64,000 nt of DNA from Effrenium voratum (GCA_963377175.1 CAUJNA010001024.1:62001-126000), one strand, 5' to 3'. Positions 10,468 through 20,889 are shown, counted from the stretch's first letter. Numbers and translations: made by a program. Notes: a model not told the origin generated them from the letters alone.

Positions 10468-11110
10468 ATGGCCGTTTGCTTGAAAGTGTAAGTAAGTATC
10501 TCACTTACGCCGCCCGGCATGACGTCAAAACCCCTGCCACAACTGAAGGATTCATCATGCTAAATGACCTTTGTAGAAAGGCCAGACTCATTAGGGCGTT
10601 CAGCAATCTGGAGAAAAGTGGAGTTCCAGCTAAGGCAGATGTCATTGCTGCTATTGCATTGTACCTCAGTGAGGCCAGCAAATTGCGGTTCGAGATCAAG
10701 TTCTCTCCGACTAGGGACTTTGCCTCCGCGCCATTGCGGGACATAGCTCGGTCCTTGACCCGTGCCGTCAGCTGCCAAGCCTCCGCCTTGATGATGCTCG
10801 GCGAATAGTCACTGCCATTCACTGCACCAACTGGGAGAACATTGAGAGTGTCTTGACTAGCGGTCTTTTCCCTGGGAAGGCAGTGGGGGGGGTGCGATCG
10901 CACATTCACCTGACCACCTTTCCTATTAACACTAGCGGCTTTGCCCAGGCACGTGGCGCGCGCCCGGCAGCAGTTGCATTGGACCTAGTCAAGTGCCTTC
11001 AACGGGGCATCCAGCTTTTCGTTGCCGGTGGGGAAACTCTCCTCACTACCGGGCCCCAATCACTACGGCTGCGGGCCTGCAGATGGAGGGTATCCATCCC
11101 GCGTGCATTT
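10400..11110 (+). pseudogene. Tpt1/KptA-like RNA 2'-phosphotransferase domain, frameshifted
   Basis: The N-terminal winged-helix part (frame of 10242-10808) has SKYLTYAARHD and GFIMLNDLC, matching the LSyLLRH and GWv.vddLl motifs, and ends ASKLRFEI as in ..kRFel. One frame over, from about 10790, come AIHCTNWENI (HGTxxxxWxxI), SGLFPGK (GLxPxxR), SHIHLTT (hIHla), and then LVKCLQRGIQLF with ETLLTTG (DxxkALxxGIxFfxSxNxVIlTxG). The family GHS/xxR segment, which holds the second catalytic His and Arg, is not found between the two halves. The domain is thus recognisable over nearly its full length but broken by one frame change near 10790 and probably inactive. A spliced intron at the junction is the alternative reading. 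Confidence 0.65.
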
Positions 11111-12098
11111 CTGCTGTGTATGATGCTTTTACAGACTCGGTCACAAAGGCGCTGCCTAACTGGGACAAGGCCCCAATTAAAGTGCCATCTGACACTGAGT
11201 CGGATGATGACGCACACATGGACGTGACTGAGGGAGAGCTGGCCTCAGACACACCCCCCGCTGGTGGCTCCCCCCGGGACCCCAGAAGAGTGTCGTCTGC
11301 TGCACCCATGGAAGTGGATGAGAGCGATCTTGCCCCTGACGAGGTGGCGGAAGCCCTTGACCAGATTGACACGGGCTCTGAGACGGAGGGCTCCACCCCG
11401 GAACCCGCACCGGTTGTCGACCGTGCTCCCCACTTGCAGGCGGTGGATGCGGTTAGCGTCTCTAGTGCAGACGAATACCAGGAATGTTTACCCGCCACGG
11501 AGGAGGAAGCCCAGCAGCTGTGCTATGCGACCACATTCCGTCCTGGACGGGCGGACTGCCCTGTTGGCGGGGCCATCAAGACGATGCAGAAATTGACGAT
11601 GCCCTTGACCCAGACACCTTGAGTGCCCTTGATGAGTTTGCCACCCGCCTGTCATCCATCCCTGACATGACCCAGGCCAAGGATGTGCTCACCTTGCATC
11701 AGCTGGGTCTTTTCGCCCAGCTGCCCACTAGTTATCCGTGGGGCGATGTCATGTTTAGCACGCTGCATGTCACCGAAGCCGGCCTGCACACCGTTAGGAA
11801 TACCCTGGCCCTTCGGCGCATGGTATCTGATGCTCCTGCACTCAGTGCGGACGAGAAACTCCGGTTCCTCCGCTCCTGGCTCACGTGTCTGGCAACTTCC
11901 CTTGCCAAGGTCTTTGCGCCCCTGGCCGGCGGTGATGCCCCGCTCAGATTGCAGCAGTTGATGCTTGATCGGTTAGCGCAACCGCAATTCTGGGTGGCAG
12001 CCCTCACCATTGCCACCTGCACCGCGCCAGGCCCCCGCAAGGTCTGGGCTCTTGGAACCACGTGCTTGGCGACACCACCAGATGGCCAGATAATCTAA
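11111..12098 (+). pseudogene. acidic Ser/Asp/Glu-rich tail and C-terminal region of the element
   Basis: The frame 10993-11622 is rich in Asp, Glu, Ser and Pro (for example SDTESDDDAHMD). A second frame, 11484-12098, has a helical segment with LRFLRSWLTCLATSLAKVF and ends at a stop near 12098. No family is recognised. The composition resembles an acidic linker followed by a small alpha-helical domain. The two frames overlap by about 140 bp with a frame change near 11570. Confidence 0.4.
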
Positions 12099-12420
12099 AG
12101 CTGTAGCAGGACTACAGCCCGCTATTACCCCCGAAACAGCAACTCCCCAATGAGCATTCGTGCCGGAAAATTGATTGCTGGGGCGGAAGGTCCGTGTAGT
12201 CCCGTGCCCCGCTTGGTCTCGCGGTCTCTCTCCTGCCAATTGCCTTGCGCCCCAAACCCTAACCATTAGGTCGCTTGCCAATTGCTTTGCCATAGGACCT
12301 GTACCGCGCCAGGCCCTTGCAATGTCTGGGCTCTTGGAACATTGTGCACGCGCTCAGCCAGGTAATCCTGAGTCCGTCTTGCTCATGGTCCGGGCCCCGG
12401 TTTTGCCTTTACTTGGCCTA
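12011..12420. repeat. short diverged direct repeat (offset about 285 bp)
   Basis: ACCGCGCCAGGCCCCCGCAA with the following GTCTGGGCTCTTGGAAC (about 12020-12057) recurs as ACCGCGCCAGGCCCTTGCAA and GTCTGGGCTCTTGGAAC (about 12303-12341). A second pair, GCAGGACTACAG, occurs at about 12106 and 12624. This looks like local duplication of the end of the element. Confidence 0.6.
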
Positions 12421-13640
12421 CCCGTGTCTTGCTTGGTACTGTGCCTCACCGAGCCACCATGGCAGGTTAGCAAGTCGCCTTGTGCTGGTCTCATCGCCAT
12501 GCTTGCTTAAGCCCCAGCCTTTCTTTATAAACCACTCCGCCATATGGTTATGTGCGATGTGGTGCGGGATACCCCCTACCCTTCCCAACGGGAACATGTG
12601 CCAGGTAGTCACATGCTGTGGCAGGACTACAGTGTTGATCGGGCCCCGCTCGGTCTCTCTGTCTATCTTCCACTCTGTCCCGTATCCCATTCCCTCACTC
12701 AGGCAAACCCACAATTTTTCTTATAGGTAAGATGTGATTAGGGGAGCACTGTGCCAGCTTGGCTCTGCGCTTTACTCAGTTTGTCTTGACAGAGCACATT
12801 TGTGCTGTTCACATTGCTTACTGCCCTTCAGGCACCGCCATGGTTGGGCTGCCAGCCCTCTGCAGGTGCTTTGCGCGATGTGGCGGGCAGTCAACCCTAC
12901 TTTGCATCTCCCTTATGACCCCTTTGTCAAGGACATGACTGCTGGGGCTCTGTCCATTGCCCTGCACTCCAACCCTAGCTAAGGCCAACGGCCAGTGCCC
13001 CCGTGGCCTGGTCCGTTCATTACTCAGGAACTTGGAAAATGTGCCTGGCATGCCGGCACATCCCGGGCTCATCGTCCGGTAGCTGCTGCCTTGCTCGCCT
13101 GCCTGATCCGGGCATATGTCTACTGCACACAGAGCGTCTTTTTGGCAGTAGGGCACATCTCCGGGGGGGGGCCACCACTCCTCCCTGGCGGATGTCCCAG
13201 CACTCAGACACCCTACCGACCGGCTACATTGCCCTGCGCCCCGCTCAGCCCATGGTCCCCTTCCTCATGACGTGCGGCCCTTGCAGTTGGCCCACTTGTG
13301 GTGTTGACCAATGGGTGAGCGCTCCTGTGTCGCTGCTGGGCTGCCTCGCTGGCTCGCAATGCCGCGAAGTTGTCCCTGCGGCTACAGGTGATGCCTGTGA
13401 GCCGGCTAATTCATGCATGCCTTTTGCTTGTCGCCTCGGTGGCATTTTTGCCCTAATTCATGCACGTTTGGCTAGTGTGTGCGGCCTTCAGTGTTGTCCA
13501 TTTGCATATGCTCCTCTGCATGGCCATGTACGGGGGTTAACGATGCGCAAATGTGCCCCCGCCAAAGTGTAGTGCGCTCCGCGAGTGAACCATATGGTCT
13601 GTGCCCCGCTCAGCCTCATGGTTCTTCTTCGCGCGTAGCC
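12421..13640. other. GC-rich degenerate DNA, no supported gene
   Basis: Base composition stays like the 4.4-12 kb element and short open frames abound, but none shows a domain. It may be further decayed sequence of the same element. Confidence 0.4.
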
Positions 13641-16508
13641 AGTGCATTTGGTGCCTTCCTTTCCGCTCGTAATTAATTTCAACATGCACTTCCGCGTGCT
13701 GGCGAAATCCCTTTCTGCTCTCGGTTTGTTTGTTCGCTGTCTTTTTTGGCTGTTTTTTGGTTTGGTTCTGTTCGTTTGTTTGGCTCCTCTGTGGCCTGTC
13801 CTATTTCGCCGGCTTTTTCAAGTGACGTCTCACCATCTGTTTCACCTCTCCTTCTTATTGTATTTTAGCAGGTTTCGCGACCGATGGCAATTGCCTCAAG
13901 GCGTGCGGGTGACAAAAAAGGCCTCCGCATGAGCACGACGCCGGCACCAGCCCCCAATGCACGGGTTTTCGTGGCCTTATGACGGGTGCAAGGAAAGAAG
14001 TCCGCTTTGCGGTTTAAAGCTGTGAGGTGCAACACTCTGTGTTTGTGGCCTGACGCAAATCAGGCCAGAGAAAAGACTCGGCCAAATTGATCTGTTCGGC
14101 TTGGACGCAGTGTTGTCTGTGCCTGTGAGTGTGCAGACGTGTAATGCGCACAAGAGTCAGCTGTGCCAAAGCACAGAAAAAATATGGCGCTGTGCTTCTT
14201 TGGTCAGGCCAGGCCATTGGACTTGAACACTTGAGAATACAATTGTTGAAAAGCAGCACACACATCTACTTTTGCCCTTCAGTCAGCAAGGGCTTTCCTC
14301 GTGGCGACGCCAGGCCTGAAGCGTGGACGATGCTTGCTTCCTTCCAAACTTCGCAGGTCCGTTGTCAGGATCAGAAGGTAACCAACAAATGCAGATAAGT
14401 TTGATCGTGTCGTCTGGGCTTGCAGGTGCAAAGCGCGCCAGGCCATTAATTTAGCCTGGAAACAGATCAGTTGCAAAATTGTGTTTTTTGCTCCAAGCCA
14501 CTGCCTGGCTTGGGTGCGTGTGCAGACCCTCTGCTGCCGTTTGTAAAACGGTGCCGTCATTCTGCACGTGCCTTTATCGTGCGAGGCAGGCGGACGGATG
14601 GGAGGCGGATGCGTGCGGCCAGGTGCGAGACAAAGGTGGCCCGTTGCTGGCGTCGCGGCATCAACGACATCTGGGACCCCGCCAAAGTGCCGTAATTTGC
14701 CCAGAAAGACCCGGACGTCATGGGCTAGGATGAGAAAATTGTGTGGTTGCCCGGGGTCCTAAAGTGGAGTGTCATAACAGGCTCCGCCGGTATGCAGGCG
14801 GCGGCGTGAGTCGAACACGCATGTTGATTCACCCCCTGAGCAACACCTGGAAAAAAACTGTGTGGGTCGGTCACGGACTTGTTTGTTGGATGTTTTGTTG
14901 AGGCTTGAAGCAGTGAACAGGTTTCACCCGCTTGTGTTTTTTGGTTCCCTTGTGGTTTAAACCTGTTGGAATCTTCAGCCGCGTTGCCATTTTTTTGAAA
15001 GGGGGGGATCTCTTTTAAAAGTCCACCCTGAAACCTTGCCTCGCATCTGCTACCTTTGAGCAAAACTTGGGAAAAGAAACTGTGCGTGGGTCGGTCACAG
15101 TCTTCTTTGTTAGAGAGAAATGTTTTTGGGAGGCTTGAAGTAGTGAGAAGGTTTCTAAATGTATTGCCGCCGATTTTGTCATTTGTTTTGCATCCTTGCC
15201 GCCTGGACGCAGTGATGATGATTGGAACATTGTCAAGGAGCATCATGTGGCCTGCCCCCTTAAGCTACTGCACTAGAAGCAGGCTTGTTTCTTTCTCCGG
15301 GGTGGTGAGCGCCACGGTGCCTTCGGGTATGATCGGCCGCTTTTTGATCATTGTGCGTGCGTCGCTGACATTTTGGGCGTTTCTGGAGTTTTACAGCAGT
15401 CGCAAGTTGCGGGCGCTTCTCCTTCCTTACCACTGGTGTACTACGGGGCTCGCGCCCGTCGTTTTAAACTGTTGATGACACAGCATCGTGCGAGGTGGTG
15501 CTTAGCGCCTACCCCCTCCCACACACTGTGATTTTTTGCTTTTCCGCTCACACACAAAGGTTGCGCCGCATGCTATCGATATTTGTTCACAGCCGTGTTA
15601 ACTCCTGAGGAACTGCCTTCAGACTGTAAGTTCCACTGCAGAAGGAACCATAACGCGCGACCCCGCCATGTGCCAGAAATAACAACCCACAGGATCCCTG
15701 TGTTGAACCTTAGAGACAAGTCGCTGGGCTGCAACATTCCCGCATGATTTGGGTAAGGCCAGCAGGAGCGACCCCGCTAGATAACCTGAATACTGACGCC
15801 AGGCTGCAAGTTCCACGCTGCAAGTTCCACTGTTTTTGTTTAGAGCACCTGCGCAACCCGTATGGAGAAGGTTCGACCTTGCTGCGGCTTTGTCATGAGG
15901 GCTTGATTCAGGATAGGAGCAGTGCACGCAGCCTCCAACTTCTGTTTTTCTCTGAACAGGACGTGGACTTATTTGAGCTTCTGGCGTCCAGGGTTTGCTC
16001 TGGGACAATATTTTGGCCGGGCCCGGCTGTTGTCCTTGCATTTGTGTCACCGGCATGCCGAGCAATGGCCAAGCTCGCGTTTGATCCAATTTCTGGTTTC
16101 AAGACTCACTATGGGGACGTTTTGATTTCGACAACGGCTATGCTTCTGGCATTGAAGAGCAAGCTATGCCCGAGGGACGCCTGAGGAAGAAACCATTTAC
16201 TTACTTTTAGCCATCAGTGGAAATCTGAGTTGCGCCCTCAACTCCGAAGTGCCGTGTAGATGAGCAAAACATGCAGGGCGTGCGCCATGAGTGGAGTAGA
16301 ACTTCACCCTGGAGACCAATTTGCCATGTGGTTGCATGCTCCTTAAGGAAAGTTCTGGGATGTGTGCTCCAAGCGTGCCATGTTTCGAGGTTCGCTGGCC
16401 AGCAGTCTGGCCTTTCACTCTTCATAAGCAGCACAGTTAAACATGATGCTAGTTCAACCGCAACACTTGGCTGAGCGGGTATTTGGCTGCATCCCTTTTT
16501 GTTCCGCA
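13641..16508. other. non-coding region with a local duplication
   Basis: No convincing gene. The block at 14836-14925 (GAGCAACACCTGGAAAAAAA, then GTGGGTCGGTCAC and GAGGCTTGAAG) recurs in diverged form at 15058-15150 (GAGCAAAACTTGGGAAAAGA, GTGGGTCGGTCAC, GAGGCTTGAAG), an offset of about 220 bp. The frame 15744-16184 is open for 146 codons but matches no family I recognise. Confidence 0.5.
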
Positions 16509-18408
16509 ATGGGCGGGGGCCGCTCTTCAACGCCTCCGAAGCCAACAGTGAAGTATACCTGTGGGTTTTGTCTGCCCCCCAGAGGGGGGGTTTCCCTTGT
16601 AACCAACCCAGAGACCGTGTTTCTTTGCGCCAAGGCTCGCACTCCACCGACAGCGAAAGCAATCTTCGCGATCACAAAAAGAGTCACCAGTGCAGTCATT
16701 GCAATGAGCACTTCAGCAATTTGACGGCGCATCAGGCCTGTCTTGGGTTCTTTTGCCTCAGTTGTCGTGTCATTTGTGAGTCATGAACTCACCTGAGTGC
16801 TGCTTTCTTTGCCAAAGACGCCTGCAGGATGTATGCCATGCCGTGATGATCCAATGTACCGTTTGCTCCACCCGTATTTCGAGGGGACGCATGGCAGCGC
16901 ACATTGAGACTCACAGGTGCTCCAACTGCCACCAACTCGTGGAGCACAGCGAGGAAAGATGTCCCATGGTTTGGTGCCAGGCCCACCAGCGAAGGCAGCC
17001 CTGCGCGGACTGCGAGAAGGTTCCGTGTCCTATATGCCAAGTCAAGCAGGCCAACCAGGCTGCCTGTGACGCGCACCAAGAGGAAAGGCATAGGTGTCCA
17101 AAATGCGAAGGCCTCTTCCCCAACGCCGCAGAGCACCAGCAGCAGGCAGGCGTGTTTGCATGCATGGCAGCCCCTCCAAGTTTAAGATGCACTGAACGAC
17201 CCGTTCATGTTGTGAAGCTTGAGAACCTGACGATGTTGCTCCCCAGGCAGCTTGCATGTTTGACGTTTCTGCTGAATATTGACAGGAATGCGCGAAGCGA
17301 GATGTGACGTGTGGCATCTGCTCGCAAGTCACGGCGTTTGAAGATTCAGCAGCTCATGCGGAAGGGCACCGTTGCAACAACTGCAAGGAGCTGGCGGCGC
17401 ACCCGGAAGATCGCTGTCACATGGTGTACTGCGAGGAGCATTCCTGCCTGAAGCCCTGCGTCCCTTGTGACTACCCCAAGCCCGAATGGCTGGATCTGAG
17501 CCAGAAGGGCTTCAACGTGGTCATGGCCGGGCTTAGCAATGTTGGGAAGTCCTCTTTAATAAACCATTTGTGCAAGGCAGCCGCAAAGGTTGGCCACGGA
17601 CAGACAACAATGGAAGCGACCCGCTACACGCTGGATGTATCAAGTGGCTATGTTGAAGAGTTCCTTAAAAGCGCTGACTCCATCCATGGACCCTGCATCC
17701 GGGAGAACTTGAAACGCGCAAATGTTTGGGACCTGCCCGGGCACGGCACCCCGGAGTTCCCACCCAGTCGCTACATCTCTGCAATGGGCCTGCGCTACTT
17801 TGACTATGTCGTCCTCGCGATTTCAGGCACGGTGATGGAAGTGGACGTTAATCTGGTGAATATGTTGCGCAACTTGACGCCGCCTGTCAAGTGCCTGGTG
17901 GTGCAGGCCAAGGTGGACATACCACTGACACAGGCCTGAGTGGGTCCAGAGGCTTGTTGTCACATGTGTGCCTGTCAATGCAGGGAGGCCATCTGTTTTC
18001 AAACTAGCTGGTTGAGACAAAGACACAGTGCACAGTCGTATGGGCAGGGCATGCCCGAACGCGCAGGCTCTAGACCTTCTCCCCGATGATGCCACTCATG
18101 AGCAAATTGAGAGTGCTGCGCTGGAGTGCATGGAGGGACTCCGAGAGCAGACTGCGAAGAACCTCGGGTGCGATGTGCCAATTTACCTCGTCTCGAACCC
18201 AGAAGAGATCGGAAGGAGGAATTTCTTCAAAAATGAGATAAAGCGGATGATCGAGACATCGCCGTTTCTTGACAAGTTGCTATTAGACATCATTGAGGCT
18301 CGCGCTGGCCATAGGCTCCACCAGTCCTGGGAAGGTCCCTTGAGGAAAATCGAGGAGCCTCGGCGCCAGCTGCTCATCAGGCAGCTTCACAGCCTGCACG
18401 CTGATTAG
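16509..18408 (+). CDS. multi-zinc-finger / IRG-like GTPase fusion protein
   Basis: Predicted exons: a first exon from ATG 16509 (MGGGRSSTPPKP...YTCGFC, border uncertain), then an exon ending 16735, 16828-17145, 17286-17933 and 18067-18408 (TAG). The last three introns (92, 140 and 133 nt) begin GC, end AG and lie in phase 0. The joined frame gives a row of CxxC...HxxxH modules (CSHC, CTVC, CSNC, CPIC, CPKC, CGIC, CNNC), then a GTPase: G1 GLSNVGKSS (about 17528-17554), G3 DLPGHGTPEF, and QAKVD where IRG proteins have TKVD. The C-terminal VPIYLVSN...FF also fits IRG. In animals, IRG GTPases act on membranes of intracellular vacuoles; the role in a protist is unknown. The zinc modules may bind nucleic acid or ubiquitin-pathway partners. 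The N-terminal MGGG could be myristoylated. The GTPase assignment is firm, the IRG subfamily likely, and the exon 1/2 border is not settled. Confidence 0.75.
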
Positions 18409-18726
18409 ATCGCGAGTGCATGCCGGCTTTTCGCCAAATCTGTTTTTATTGACATGTTTTCGCAAGAGTCAGGAGGTCCATCAGGCCTCGCGGTGGCCTG
18501 ATTGAATCGTTTCTGCATTTTGAAAGTAAACTGAAGGCGGCATCAGAACAGGAGAGCCTTCACAAAAGGAAGCTGTGCAACAAGACACTCAGCAAGCTCG
18601 TGCATCAATGGTTCCTGCATGTGCTCATTCAGCCGTTTTGCAGGGTTTGTCCGAACGCTGTTTGCTCCGTTTGGGCTCTGAAAGCTTTGGGCCTTTCAGC
18701 CACCCTGTCGACTGCTCCTGTCAGCC
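18409..18726. repeat. 3' flank shared with the downstream gene (copy 1)
   Basis: 18416-18660 carries GTGCATGCCGGCTTT, GACATGTTTTCGCAAGAG, AGGAGGTCCAT, AAACTGAAGGCGGCATCAGA and AACAAGACACTCAGCAAG in the same order as 19773-20060 after the next gene. Both copies start right at the stop codon (GATTAGA/GATTAGAA). The stretch 18661-18726 leads into the next gene and ends in a pyrimidine-rich CTCCTGTCAG just before its ATG, a possible trans-splice acceptor. Confidence 0.75.
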
Positions 18727-19765
18727 ATGGGAAATGAGTTTGGAAGTGCCCAGGTCAAGGCTGGCGCCGTTGCGCAGGGCGCCGTGGATGTCAAGGCCGT
18801 GATTGAGAGTGGGGCCTTTTCCAGGGCGGTAGACGTGAGCGGCGGCATCACCGGCATTGCGAAGGGGGCCTTCGTGGATGCTGTCAGGGTGGCCATCGAG
18901 CAGGGCGCCATCAAGGGCATGGAGACCGGGGCTGTGCGCTTCGACAGCAACGCGCTGCACGAGCTCTTCCATGTGAAGGGGGTGGAGAATGGCGCCATCC
19001 GAGCTGCCTTCACGGGCATCGAGGAAGGCGCTTTCAAGGAGGCAGTGCAGGCCACGATCCAGACAAGTGCCTTTCAGGATGCGATTCGAGTTCAGGTGCA
19101 GAACTCCATCCAATGCGATGGCTGGGTTGTGGGCACCTTCATGGTCCTCGCCATCCTGGCAATGCAGGCTTCGTCGCTCGTGGCCCTGGCACCCGAGGCC
19201 AGCCTTCTTGCCGCTGGCTTGCCCATGCGCGGCTTGCTTGCAGCTCTACCTCTGGGAGGAGGCGCGTGGCTTCTGAGAGATGAGGCGCGGCGCAGCTGCC
19301 TCATGGCAGGCGTTGCAGGGGCTGGTGCCAAGGTGAAGACTGCGGCGCTGACGTTGAGCCCATGGCCGCGGATGGGAGCCTCGAGCTCGAGCTCGGAGTG
19401 CACGGATGCGGTGCACCAGCTGCAGTTGCAAGTGCAGCGGTTGCAGCAGAAAGTGCACCGTTTGGAGTTGGAGGCCAGTGGATTTTTTTCTTCTTCTTTT
19501 CTTCTTTTTTTGTTTTGCTTCTCATGTCAGTAGCCGGTAATGGAGGCTTTTGTCCAAGGCTCGCAGAAGCTGCTTCAGTGTTCTTTGTGTCTGGCAGGCC
19601 CTGAAGCAACGTTTTCCGGACTGTCCCGAGTTACAAAGCACCATCCATTTTGGCATGGATAAATTGCTGCGAAGTGAGCAGTTGGAGGAACTCATAGAGG
19701 CAGGGCGCACAAACAACCCCATGCGGGTGAAAGAAGTCCTGGATCACATGGACTCTATCGATTAG
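18727..19765 (+). CDS. putative N-myristoylated GA-rich membrane protein, two exons
   Basis: Exon 1 is 18727-19473 and exon 2 is 19598-19765 (TAG), joined in phase 0 across a GC-AG intron of 124 nt, giving about 304 residues. The start MGNEFGSA fits an N-myristoylation signal (Gly2, Ser at 7). Residues 8-125 hold loose repeats of the form GA(F/I)xxAV about every 10-20 residues. A hydrophobic helix spans about 133-153, with another hydrophobic stretch at 158-182. A coiled-coil-like segment (QLQLQVQRLQQKVHRLELE) follows and exon 2 adds a charged helical tail (ALKQRFPDCPELQ...EVLDHMDSID). No family is recognised. Its position 318 bp after the IRG-like gene and the shared 3' flank suggest a joint duplication history and possibly linked expression. 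Membrane attachment is inferred, not shown. Confidence 0.6.
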
Positions 19766-20070
19766 AATCGCCAGTGCATGCCGGCTTTGGCCAAACCCAA
19801 TTGTTTTTGTTGACATGTTTTCGCAAGAGGCAGGAGGTCCATTAGGCCTCGAGCCTGGTTGTTTGATTCGCTTCTTTATTTTTAAGCAGCACGGATCTGC
19901 AGCAAAGCTGCTGGGCGTGCGCGGCTTAAACTGAAGGCGGCATCAGAACAGGAGAGCCTTCAGAACAGGAGAGCCGCAACAAGACACTCAGCAAGTTTGT
20001 GCATCAAAGGTTCTTGCATGTTCATTGCTTGGGCATCGAGCCGTTTTGCAAGGTTTGCCGAAAGCACGGA
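19766..20070. repeat. 3' flank shared with the upstream gene (copy 2)
   Basis: Second copy of the block described at 18409. It has an extra insertion at about 19880-19930 (AAGCAGCACGGATCTGCAGC region) and a short internal repeat of CAGAACAGGAGAGCC at 19943-19974. Confidence 0.75.
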
Positions 20071-20775
20071 AAGGTTGCCCTTTTGAAAGTGATAAGCACC
20101 TGCTTCAATTTGGGTATCCTCATCATGGTCGCAGGTTTTGTGCAGGCAGAAACCCGTTGACATGCCCTAGTGACCTGCGAGCCATGTTTGGTCTGGGACT
20201 TTGCACGGACCCCAGGCAGTGCAGCTATTTCGCAAGGCGGCGGCGCTTGCGTTGCAGTCCTAAGGTCCATGTCGACATTGCAATTAGATCCTGCGGAAGA
20301 TGATGCGGACACAGATGCAGAACCTGTGTGCTCCATCCATCGTGAGGACGGTGATTGACTGCAGCATGTTTTTGGTCATTTTGATCAGTTGGCATGTCGA
20401 GGCTTTTGGAACGTAACATAAGCATGTACATGGCGGGATCTGTGCAGGTGACATGGATGCGTCGCTTCAGTGTCGGGGTCAAACAAAGAGGTGGTGAATC
20501 GAAGTTAAAGTCCGTCTAAGCTGTGAGTAAAAATCAAAGCCCGGATGAGTGAAGGTTAGAGTGGGGCAACCCCAACCATAAATAGCTTCGGCCGCCTTCT
20601 TAATTCTGTACATGGTTCTGGGTCGACCATTTTTATCTCGGGTTTTGATTGTGACTCAACTGGTCACGGGGAAAGGGTATTGACAGAGTTGTAGATCAAA
20701 GCTTGTAAAGGTGCTTATTTGAAAGACGGCGAAAGGGCGGGTAAAGAGTTGCCGTGTTTTGAGTCTGCCTGCCAG
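20071..20775. other. intergenic, no supported gene
   Basis: Nothing coding is recognised. 20588-20660 carries one copy of a dispersed repeat (GCCGCCTTCTTAATTCT, then ATGGTTCTGGGTCGACCATT) whose partner is at 46558. Confidence 0.5.
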
Positions 20776-20889
20776 GAGATGAAGGAGATCTTCGACCTGC
20801 TGGACGCGGATGGGAGCGGGAGCATCGACCCCAAGGAGCCGGAGCCGGAGCCAAGTGGGCCAAAGACCGTGACTCGAAGGGGGAAGTGA
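20776..20889 (+). CDS. isolated EF-hand exon (centrin/calmodulin type)
   Basis: After an AG at 20774-20775 the frame reads EMKEIFDLLDADGSGSIDPK and then Glu, a textbook EF-hand: the loop DADGSGSIDPKE has Asp1, Asp3, Ser5, Gly6, Ile8 and Glu12. A Pro/Glu repeat and a stop at 20887 follow. The entering helix is most like EF-hand 1 of centrins. No other EF-hand lies within several kb, so this is a lone exon of a larger gene, a mini-gene, or a stranded fragment. Calcium binding by the loop itself is very plausible. Confidence 0.65.
   Translation, partial: EMKEIFDLLDADGSGSIDPKEPEPEPSGPKTVTRRGK

Noticed and set aside
15744..16184. 146-codon frame with a vague nucleoside-diphosphate-kinase-like segment (SGTIFWPGPAVVLAF)
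   Set aside because: The active-site His context (NxxHxS) and the GxTxP region are absent; the likeness is only hydrophobic patterning.
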